This document shows positions 57,255 through 64,000 of a stretch of 64,000 bases of DNA, piece after piece (position 1 is the stretch's first letter; each line of letters begins with the position of its first letter). The position numbers and the translations under genes were made by a program. The notes under the pieces were generated by a model. It saw only the letters and a list, made by a program, of their open reading frames with translations, did no database searches and was not told the origin of the DNA. Origin of the DNA: Phyllobacterium myrsinacearum (GTDB taxonomy: Bacteria > Pseudomonadota > Alphaproteobacteria > Rhizobiales > Rhizobiaceae). The stretch lies in contig NZ_PVBT01000003.1 in NCBI RefSeq assembly GCF_002980555.1, forward strand, positions 124,001-188,000, given 5' to 3'.

Positions 57255-58955
57255 ATGTCTCAAGCCAATCCAACGCGCGAAGATTTCGAAGCTCTTCTCG
57301 CCGAGTCCTTTGCCACCAATGACCTTGCTGAAGGTTATGTCGTCAAGGGCCGTATCGTCGCCATCGAAAAAGACATGGCGATCATTGACGCCGGCCTCAA
57401 GGTTGAAGGCCGCGTACCGCTCAAGGAATTCGGCGCGAAAGCCAAAGACGGCTCGCTGAAGCCGGGCGATATCGTTGAAGTCTACGTCGAGCGCATCGAA
57501 AACGCCCTCGGCGAAGCCGTTCTGTCGCGTGAAAAAGCACGCCGCGAAGAGAGCTGGGTCCGCCTTGAAGAGAAGTTCAACCGCGGCGAGCGCGTCGATG
57601 GTGTCATCTTCAATCAGGTCAAGGGCGGTTTCACCGTCGATCTCGACGGCGCCGTCGCCTTCCTGCCGCGTTCGCAGGTCGACATCCGTCCGATCCGCGA
57701 CGTTACCCCGCTGATGCACAACCCGCAGCCCTTCGAAATCCTCAAGATGGACAAGCGTCGCGGCAACATCGTTGTTTCGCGCCGTACCGTTCTTGAAGAG
57801 AGCCGTGCTGAACAGCGCTCTGAAATCGTCCAGAACCTTGAAGAAGGTCAGGTCGTTGAAGGCGTCGTCAAGAACATCACCGATTACGGTGCGTTCGTTG
57901 ATCTGGGCGGCATCGATGGTCTGCTGCACGTGACTGACATGGCATGGCGCCGCGTCAACCATCCGTCGGAAATCCTGAACATCGGCCAGACGGTCAAGGT
58001 TCAGATCATCCGCATCAACCAGGAAACACATCGTATTTCGCTCGGCATGAAGCAGCTCGAAAGCGATCCCTGGGATGGTATCGGTGCGAAGTACCCGATC
58101 GGCAAAAAGATCACCGGTACGGTTACGAACATCACCGACTACGGTGCATTCGTCGAAATCGAGCCAGGCATCGAAGGCCTTATCCACGTTTCCGAAATGT
58201 CCTGGACAAAGAAGAACGTGCATCCGGGCAAGCTGCTCTCGACCACGCAGGAAGTCGAAGTCGTTGTTCTCGAAGTGGATCCGGTCAAGCGCCGCATCTC
58301 GCTCGGCCTCAAGCAGACCCTCGACAACCCATGGACGACCTTCGCAGACAAGTTCCCTGTCGGCACCATCGTTGAAGGCGAAGTCAAGAACAAAACCGAA
58401 TTCGGCCTGTTCATCGGCCTCGACGGCGACGTGGACGGCATGGTTCACCTCTCCGACCTCGACTGGAACCGTCCCGGCGAGCAGGTCATCGAAGAGTACA
58501 ACAAGGGTGACGTCGTCAAGGCGCAGGTTCTCGATGTTGACGTCGAGAAGGAACGCATCTCGCTCGGCATCAAGCAGCTCACAGGCGACAAGGTCGGTGA
58601 AGCGGCAACCTCGGGCGAACTGCGCAAGAACGCCGTTGTAACCGTTGAAGTCACGGGGATCACCGATGGCGGCCTCGAAGTCCGTCTGGTTGACCACGAT
58701 CTCGACTCGTTCATCCGTCGTGCGGATCTGTCCCGCGATCGTGACGAACAGCGTCCGGAACGCTTCACGGTTGGCCAGAAGGTCGACGCCCGCGTCATCG
58801 CCTTCGACAAGAAGACCCGCAAGCTGCAGGTCTCCATCAAGGCGCTGGAAATCGCTGAAGAGAAGGAAGCCGTTGCACAGTACGGTTCGTCCGACTCCGG
58901 CGCTTCGCTGGGCGACATCCTCGGTGCCGCTCTGAAGAAGCAGGAAAAGAACTAA
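57255..58955 (+). CDS. rpsA: 30S ribosomal protein S1
   Basis: 566 aa with six S1 RNA-binding repeats; the strongest copies contain 'VKNITDYGAFVDLGGIDGLLHVTDMAW' and 'VTNITDYGAFVEIEPGIEGLIHVSEMSW'. Strong Shine-Dalgarno (aggag) before ATG. Codon use is markedly biased, as expected of a highly expressed gene. Separated from cmk by 126 nt; a terminator follows. Confidence 0.97.
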   Translation: MSQANPTREDFEALLAESFATNDLAEGYVVKGRIVAIEKDMAIIDAGLKVEGRVPLKEFGAKAKDGSLKPGDIVEVYVERIENALGEAVLSREKARREESWVRLEEKFNRGERVDGVIFNQVKGGFTVDLDGAVAFLPRSQVDIRPIRDVTPLMHNPQPFEILKMDKRRGNIVVSRRTVLEESRAEQRSEIVQNLEEGQVVEGVVKNITDYGAFVDLGGIDGLLHVTDMAWRRVNHPSEILNIGQTVKVQIIRINQETHRISLGMKQLESDPWDGIGAKYPIGKKITGTVTNITDYGAFVEIEPGIEGLIHVSEMSWTKKNVHPGKLLSTTQEVEVVVLEVDPVKRRISLGLKQTLDNPWTTFADKFPVGTIVEGEVKNKTEFGLFIGLDGDVDGMVHLSDLDWNRPGEQVIEEYNKGDVVKAQVLDVDVEKERISLGIKQLTGDKVGEAATSGELRKNAVVTVEVTGITDGGLEVRLVDHDLDSFIRRADLSRDRDEQRPERFTVGQKVDARVIAFDKKTRKLQVSIKALEIAEEKEAVAQYGSSDSGASLGDILGAALKKQEKN

Positions 58956-58982
58956 GCGTCTGCTGACGTTCTGACTGAAACG

Positions 58983-59012
58983 AAACCCGCCGGTCCCAGG
59001 ACCGGCGGGTTT
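58983..59012. terminator. Intrinsic terminator after rpsA
   Basis: Arms aaacccgccggtcc and ggaccggcgggttt, 14 bp, with a T-run after. It lies between convergent genes. Confidence 0.92.
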
Positions 59013-59025
59013 TTCTTTGCCGTTT

Positions 59026-59613
59026 TCAGATCGTATCGAACTGGATCAGGATGAAGACGAGCTGGCAGATAAGCGCCAGACTGAGGAATATCCATTGCAT
59101 CCTCTGCTCGCGCAGATAGGCAGCAGCACCGCAGACAGCGATCAGGAAAAGATTGCGCAGGGGATAGACGGGCCCCAGCGCGTGAAAATGCTCCCGGCCC
59201 TTCATGGCCGTATCGGCGAAATCGACGAGGAAGATCGCCATCAGCAAGCCGAAGAACCAGGCACGCCGCGACATGAAGTAGTTTTCGTAGCCGGAATAAC
59301 CCTCCATGCTGTCGGGAAAAAGCATGCCGCAGGCCAGAAAGTGCAGGCTGGCGTAAAAAATGACGAAGAGATAGGCCTCGAACTTCCACACCAAAGTCTG
59401 GTGCAGGTAAAATTCAAACCACCAGAAATGCACCACGGTCAGAAAGGTGAACAATACCCAGCCAAGGTGAATCGGATAAATATTCTTGCGCAACGGATGC
59501 TGAATGATACGGGCGACACCGGTGAGCAGACGGGAAATACTCAAACCCAGAATGATACCGATGATCACACGCACATGGGTAAAGACTTCCGGGCTCGGAA
59601 TATTGCCATCCAT
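59026..59613 (-). CDS. Integral membrane protein, unknown function
   Basis: 195 aa from the second ATG (59613), which has gaggggga 6 nt upstream. Five to six membrane segments; aromatic-rich 'VVHFWWFEFYLHQ' in the middle. No family named with confidence. Monocistronic, convergent with rpsA. Confidence 0.75.
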   Translation of the reverse strand: MDGNIPSPEVFTHVRVIIGIILGLSISRLLTGVARIIQHPLRKNIYPIHLGWVLFTFLTVVHFWWFEFYLHQTLVWKFEAYLFVIFYASLHFLACGMLFPDSMEGYSGYENYFMSRRAWFFGLLMAIFLVDFADTAMKGREHFHALGPVYPLRNLFLIAVCGAAAYLREQRMQWIFLSLALICQLVFILIQFDTI

Positions 59614-59698
59614 TGTATGCTCCCCCTCCATTGACCGATTCTGACCGATCCGGGGTTATGCTACCCAAGTCTTAACCCGAAGCAAACCTCGGGAAGAT

Positions 59699-60697
59699 TT
59701 ATTCCGCCGAGAATTGTACTTTCATCGTCTGCGGCGTTGCTGCGCCTTTCGCGAGATAGGGAAGAAGGTCAGCCAGCGGCAGGCGGTGGGAGACAAGCCT
59801 TGCCATGGTTCCGTTGTCACGCTGCAATATGGCCAGCGCGTCGGGAATATTGCGGTTGAGCGAATGGGACCCGACGAGACTGATCTGACGGCGGAATATT
59901 TCGAACGGGGCGATCTGGATGCGTGCGTCCGGGGCGCTGACCCCGAAAACCAGCGCCGTTCCACCATCGGCCGTGTAGGCGATCATGTCTTCCACCACCC
60001 TGGCGATACCCGTTGCATCGGCGACAAAATCAAAAGCCTTCACCTGTTTCCCAAGCGCGGCCGAGCCGGATACAATCGGCGTGAGGCCAAGCGATTGGGC
60101 AAAGCTCAACCGGTCCTCATTGATGTCGGCAATGCTGACATTCTCGACGCCCTCCGCTTGCAGCGACAGGGCCATCAGCAGTCCGATCGGACCGGCGCCG
60201 AAGACAAGGGCGTTTTTGGCACGCACGGCATGGGCATTGCCGAGTCCGTTGAGCACGCAGGCCAGCGGTTCGGCCAGCGCTGCAATGTGAAAAGGCAGAT
60301 GGCCGATGTCATGGAGGTGGCCGGTCTTGACCGCACTGTACTGCGCAAAGCCGCCGTTGCGCGAGACGCCATAGGCTTCAAGGCGGTCGCACAGATTGGT
60401 CAATCCCTTGCGGCACGACCGGCAGGTGCCGCAGGGGATGTTCGGATCGATGGCCACGCGGTCGCCAGGACGCACATCCGTGACATCGTCCGCGACCATT
60501 TCGACGATGCCGGCATATTCGTGGCCGGGAACAAGCGGAAAGGCGCCGTTGCCATATCGCCCATGCAGCACGTCGATATCCGTATGGCACAGGCCGGATG
60601 CCATCACCCGGACCAGCGCATGGCCGGGCGCAAGTTCCGGCTCATCAAGATCGGCGAGACCGGCAATGCCGAGGCCAGTGAATTGAATGGCTTTCAT
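59699..60697 (-). CDS. Zinc-dependent alcohol/polyol dehydrogenase (MDR family)
   Basis: 332 aa. Catalytic zinc ligands in 'GLCHTDIDV' and 'PGHEYAG'; structural zinc lobe 'CGTCRSCRKGLTNLC' with four cysteines; Rossmann 'VFGAGPIGLLMALS'. Its pairing with a sugar/polyol binding protein, LacI regulator and PfkB kinase suggests a polyol such as sorbitol, mannitol or related. It begins at ATG 60697 (MKAIQFTG) after a gap of 82 nt from the binding-protein gene. Confidence 0.9.
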   Translation of the reverse strand: MKAIQFTGLGIAGLADLDEPELAPGHALVRVMASGLCHTDIDVLHGRYGNGAFPLVPGHEYAGIVEMVADDVTDVRPGDRVAIDPNIPCGTCRSCRKGLTNLCDRLEAYGVSRNGGFAQYSAVKTGHLHDIGHLPFHIAALAEPLACVLNGLGNAHAVRAKNALVFGAGPIGLLMALSLQAEGVENVSIADINEDRLSFAQSLGLTPIVSGSAALGKQVKAFDFVADATGIARVVEDMIAYTADGGTALVFGVSAPDARIQIAPFEIFRRQISLVGSHSLNRNIPDALAILQRDNGTMARLVSHRLPLADLLPYLAKGAATPQTMKVQFSAE

Positions 60698-60779
60698 GGC
60701 AATTCCATCCTGTTGTTGCAGGGAGTGCTGGCTTGCAGGTGCCGTGGCCCGCACATCCCATGCGGGCCACGGCAAGAGG

Positions 60780-62102
60780 CTATTTGATGTAGCCGGCGCG
60801 GGTCATGATCTGCTCGACCTGCCGCTGTCCGGAATCCAGCGCCTGATCGACGGTTTGCGTGCCCGCGAGCGCCGACGATATCAATTGGCCGACCGTCGTG
60901 CCGAAGGCCTGGAACTCGGGAATGGCCACGAACTGTACACCGGTATAAGGCACGGGATCTTTCGTCGGCTTTGTCGGATCGGCGGCCATGATGGATGCCA
61001 GAACCGTTGCGGCAAACGGTGCGGCCTTCTGATAGTCCGGATTGTCATAGGTGGATTTGCGCGTTCCCGGCGGAACCGCAACCCAGCCTTCACTGGCGGC
61101 GACCCGCTTGACATAGTCCTTCGACGTCGCCCATTTCAGGAAGGATTTCGCGGCATCGACCTTCTTCGAGGTGGCCGGAATAGCCAGAGTCCAGGCCCAT
61201 GACCAGCCGGCGCCATTGGGCGTCACCTGAACGGGTGCCCGCGTGAAGGCCACCTTGTCCGCCACCTTGCTTTGCTTGGGATCGAAAACGCGGCCCGCCG
61301 CCGAGGTCGCGTCGATCCACATAGCACAGTGGCCAGTGGCGAACAGCGCCTGGTTTTCATTGAAGCCGTTCGAGGTCGCACCGGGCGGGCCGTACTTCTT
61401 CATCAGGTCGACATAGGTCGCAATGGCCTCTTTCCACGGCGCCGAGTTGATCTGCGGTTTCCAGTCCATGTCGAACCAGCGCCCGCCATAGGTGTTGATC
61501 ATGGTTCCGAGGAACGCCATGTTCTCGCCCCACCCCGCCTTGCCGCGCAGGCAGATGCCATATTGCTCTTTCGACCTGTCGGTCAGCTTGGCGGCAAACT
61601 GCTTGATCTGGTCATAGGTAGGCTGATCGGGCATGGTCAGGCCCGCCGCATCGAAGAGATCCTTGCGATAGAGCGTGAACGAGCTTTCCGTGTAGAACGG
61701 GACCGCATAGAGCCTGCCATCGACGGTCAGGCCCTTTTTGATCGGATCGAGCAGGTCGGCGTAATCATAATCGTCGCCGAGGTCATCCACCGACGCCAGC
61801 CATCCGGACTTGCCCCAGATCGGCTCCTCGTAACCGCCAATGGTCAGAATATCAAACTGGCCGCTTTTGGTGGCGATATCGGTGGTCACGCGCTGACGCA
61901 GCACGTTTTCTTCCAGGACCACCCAGTTGAGCTTGTTGCCGGTCGCCTTCTCCCATTCGGGCGACAATTTCTGCATCACGATCATATCGGCATTGTTGAC
62001 GGTCGCGATGGTCAATTCTTCTGCAGACACAGTGCTGGCAAGAGCGCCGGTGGCGGCGGTCATGAGCAGCAGGTGCGTTGCCCTCCTCAAGGTAACGCTC
62101 AT
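60780..62102 (-). CDS. Polyol/sugar ABC transporter substrate-binding protein
   Basis: Family 1 solute-binding protein, 440 aa. Signal peptide 'MSVTLRRATHLLLMTAATGALASTVSAEE' cleaved after about residue 27. The mature part resembles SmoE-type sorbitol/mannitol binding proteins ('GYEEPIWGKSGWLASVDDLG', 'YGICLRGKAGWGENM'). ATG 62102 with ggaggagg 6 nt upstream. No permease genes are in the window on this strand, so they may be elsewhere or beyond the right edge. Confidence 0.9.
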   Translation of the reverse strand: MSVTLRRATHLLLMTAATGALASTVSAEELTIATVNNADMIVMQKLSPEWEKATGNKLNWVVLEENVLRQRVTTDIATKSGQFDILTIGGYEEPIWGKSGWLASVDDLGDDYDYADLLDPIKKGLTVDGRLYAVPFYTESSFTLYRKDLFDAAGLTMPDQPTYDQIKQFAAKLTDRSKEQYGICLRGKAGWGENMAFLGTMINTYGGRWFDMDWKPQINSAPWKEAIATYVDLMKKYGPPGATSNGFNENQALFATGHCAMWIDATSAAGRVFDPKQSKVADKVAFTRAPVQVTPNGAGWSWAWTLAIPATSKKVDAAKSFLKWATSKDYVKRVAASEGWVAVPPGTRKSTYDNPDYQKAAPFAATVLASIMAADPTKPTKDPVPYTGVQFVAIPEFQAFGTTVGQLISSALAGTQTVDQALDSGQRQVEQIMTRAGYIK

Positions 62103-62133
62103 TTTTTCCTCCTCCAAGGTTAAGTCTACGAAC

Positions 62134-62147
62134 TTTACGCACGTAAA
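62134..62147. promoter_or_regulatory. LacI-type operator 1
   Basis: tttacg-ca-cgtaaa: a 6+2+6 palindrome 31 nt upstream of the binding-protein start, in the 393-bp gap before the lacI-like gene. A related sequence occurs before the PfkB gene. The remainder of the gap (62160-62495) shows no gene. Confidence 0.7.
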
Positions 62148-62495
62148 CTTAAAATAAGTCATACCAAAATATTTGCAGGTCTGTATACAAGATTCTGTAT
62201 GGGGCCTTCCGCCAAAGCGGCACCTGCCGATGGAGCCAGTATGCATTCAGCATCGCCGTTCGGGGACATCGCGGGCTGACGGGCGTTACAGGAGCGAAAG
62301 TTTGACATGATCCAGAATTGTTGTGGTTTAATCGAAAACTTGACGCATGTGATCGGCTCTGTAAATTTTTGTTTGGCCTCGCGGGTCGCGGGTGCCAGGC
62401 ATATAAACGGAAAGACCGGTGAAATTGTCTCAGGACATTTTCTTCACAAGCACGGCGATGTCTCCTAAAACAGGCGAATCGATCGTGAAAAGGGA

Positions 62496-63542
62496 ATGCA
62501 CGCGGTGAAAAAGACGATCAGAACAATGGAAGACTTTTCCGCGTTTGTGGGATTGTCGCGGCCAACCGTATCGAAATACTTCAACGATCCCGGCTCCGTG
62601 CGCCAGAAAACCCGCGACATCATCGAGGCCGCGGTCAAGCAATCCGGCTTCCGTCCGAATATTTTCGCGGTCAATCTCAATCGCCGCCGCACCAATATTC
62701 TCGGCATCATCATCCCGAATTCAACCGATCCGTTCTACACGGCCTTGACCCGTCGGATCGAAGGCATCGCCGAACAGGCCGGCTATCTTGCTTTTGTTCT
62801 CAGCTCCGACGGCAAGCCGGAACTCGAAGAGCGTGCCATCGAAACCTTCAAATCGATGAATGTCGCCGGTTCGATCATCGCGCCGCTCGGCGTGCAGTCG
62901 CACCAGGAAAAGCTGCTGAAACTGGGCGAGTCCATCCCCATGATCTATGTGGACTCTCCTCTGGATACGGTTTCGCCCTTTGTCGGTACCAACAACCGGC
63001 AGAGTTTCCAGCTTATTGTCGATTACCTCACCCGCTCCGGCGATGCCCCCTGCTATTTCGGCATGCCGCCGGTCAACAGCAATGCGTTCGAACGGCGCGA
63101 GGCCTATTGCGAGGCGATGGACAGCCTCAGGCTGGAGCCGCGCGTCGTCGAAGCGGAACAGGCGGCCGACTGGGATTTCGAAAAATCAGCGTTCGATGCC
63201 ACGAGCCAGATCCTGCGCAATGGCGGCTTTCCGACCAAAACCGTGCTCTGTGCCAATGACCGCGTGGCATTCGGGGTGATTGCCGCCGCATACCAGGCTG
63301 GCGTGAAGGTCGGGCGCGGCGAGGATTGCGATCTGCGCGTTGCGGGCCATGACGATCAACCCCTGTCACGCTACATGTGCCCGCCGCTGACGACGGTCGC
63401 CCAGAACTACAACGAGATCGGCAGGCTGGCGGCGGCGCTGCTGTTCCACAAGCTCGGCGAACATCAGGACTCCAAGTTCGAACTGCCAGCCAATGAACGG
63501 ATACTGCTGAACGCCGAGATCATGCTGCGCACATCCGCCTGA
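62496..63542 (+). CDS. LacI-family transcriptional regulator
   Basis: 348 aa. HTH 'TMEDFSAFVGLSRPTVSKYFNDPGSVRQKTRDII' at residues 10-43, hinge near 50-60, then the periplasmic-binding-protein-like effector domain. An in-frame GTG at 62505 has better ribosome-site spacing (aaaaggga) than the ATG at 62496. It lies between the dehydrogenase/binding-protein genes and the PfkB gene and likely represses both through the two operators. Confidence 0.93.
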   Translation: MHAVKKTIRTMEDFSAFVGLSRPTVSKYFNDPGSVRQKTRDIIEAAVKQSGFRPNIFAVNLNRRRTNILGIIIPNSTDPFYTALTRRIEGIAEQAGYLAFVLSSDGKPELEERAIETFKSMNVAGSIIAPLGVQSHQEKLLKLGESIPMIYVDSPLDTVSPFVGTNNRQSFQLIVDYLTRSGDAPCYFGMPPVNSNAFERREAYCEAMDSLRLEPRVVEAEQAADWDFEKSAFDATSQILRNGGFPTKTVLCANDRVAFGVIAAAYQAGVKVGRGEDCDLRVAGHDDQPLSRYMCPPLTTVAQNYNEIGRLAAALLFHKLGEHQDSKFELPANERILLNAEIMLRTSA

Positions 63543-63548
63543 TATAAA

Positions 63549-63564
63549 CTTGTCGCGCGTAAAG
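63549..63564. promoter_or_regulatory. LacI-type operator 2
   Basis: cttgtcgcgcgtaaag; 12 of 16 bases agree with operator 1 (ctttacgcacgtaaac). It lies 9 nt upstream of a -35-like ttgaca (63574-63579) before the PfkB gene. Confidence 0.6.
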
Positions 63565-63654
63565 ATTTATTTGTTGACACGGAAATTATAGAGCTTATCT
63601 GTTTGTGCCGAGCGTATTGACGATTCAAGCGCGAGACAACAGGCAGACAGCGAC

Positions 63655-64000
63655 ATGACGGTTGACGTGACCCCCTCCTCCCTGGCCCCGGAGAGCCTTG
63701 GCCCGACCATCACCGTTGGTGAAATCCTCGTCGAGATCATGGCCACGACGATCGGCAAGGGATTTCTCGATGCCCAGCCGCTGGTCGGTCCGTTTCCAAG
63801 TGGTGCGCCGGCTATCTTTATCGACCAGGTGGCCAAACTCGGCGGACAGGCCGGCATCATTGCCGCGGTCGGCAATGACGATTTCGGGCGCCTGAATGTC
63901 GAACGGCTGCGCCGGGATGGTGCCGATGTCTCGGCCATCGCCGTCAGTTCCGATTATCCCACAGGCAGCGCCTTTGTCCGCTATGCCGATGATGGCACGC
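63655..64000 (+). CDS. PfkB-family sugar kinase (partial, 3' end missing)
   Basis: Open frame from ATG 63655 to the window edge, 115 codons. Ribokinase-fold features: '[11 protein letters not shown]' near the start, '[32 protein letters not shown]' and '[12 protein letters not shown]'. Fits a fructokinase or related sugar kinase acting after the dehydrogenase in a polyol route. Truncated by the window, not by mutation. Confidence 0.87.
   Translation, partial: MTVDVTPSSLAPESLGPTITVGEILVEIMATTIGKGFLDAQPLVGPFPSGAPAIFIDQVAKLGGQAGIIAAVGNDDFGRLNVERLRRDGADVSAIAVSSDYPTGSAFVRYADDGT

Noticed and set aside
57243-58697. 484-aa minus-strand frame opposite rpsA
   Set aside because: Codon bias of rpsA opens this frame; the product has no family features.

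Overview
The window is chromosomal DNA of an alphaproteobacterium of the order Hyphomicrobiales (Rhizobiales), most like Phyllobacteriaceae, Brucellaceae or Rhizobiaceae. This is inferred from a CP4-type class II AroA, the aroA-cmk-rpsA block preceded by a TIGR02300 protein, the order rph / hrcA-grpE, the DUF1150-Hsp20 pair, a cysG-DUF2849-cysI-cysH-DUF934 sulfur operon, and high G+C coding DNA. Species cannot be decided from the window alone.

Layout: 1-2650 is the end of an NMT1/THI5-type ABC importer (two permeases and a binding protein). 2716-7031 is an RND efflux pump with its adaptor. 7311-11320 carries pncB, DUF1150, Hsp20, a nucleoside hydrolase and an L,D-transpeptidase. 11331-16102 is the assimilatory sulfate reduction operon. 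16502-17306 is a DUF2975 membrane protein with its small HTH partner. 17303-21523 is a tightly overlapping housekeeping operon (rph, VOC, rdgB, hemW, rsmI, yraN), divergent from hrcA-grpE. 23691-29937 holds TRIC channel, adenosine kinase, EI24, nth, DUF2244, Ada-like and HisC-like genes. 30152-32927 is a copper ATPase with CueR and a textbook CueR-type promoter. 33445-36824 is kdpDE without kdpFABC beside it. 36913-41543 holds small stress, regulatory and transport genes.

A foreign block of about 11.9 kb (41590-53504) interrupts this backbone. It is bounded by a 19-bp direct repeat of the 3' end of tRNA-Ala(GGC); the intact tRNA is at 53487-53562. It is visibly more AT-rich. It carries a large integrase next to the tRNA, a Rep_trans-like replication protein, a protein resembling the MgsA/RarA C-terminal region coupled to a second tyrosine recombinase, a Xre regulator, a DUF3885-like protein, an IS66 remnant, and a two-gene cargo operon: an 874-aa GHKL ATPase with a PD-(D/E)XK-like nuclease region, overlapping by 4 nt with a DNA methyltransferase. 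The cargo operon is the best candidate for a poorly described system, probably anti-phage restriction-modification. The island also has several large perfect palindromes that look like operators or replication sites.

Right of the island the backbone resumes with TIGR02300, aroA, a small membrane protein, a membrane-domain/cytidylate kinase ORF, and rpsA. The window ends in a polyol/sugar locus: dehydrogenase, solute-binding protein, LacI regulator and a PfkB kinase cut by the window edge. Matching LacI-type palindromes lie on both sides of the regulator gene.
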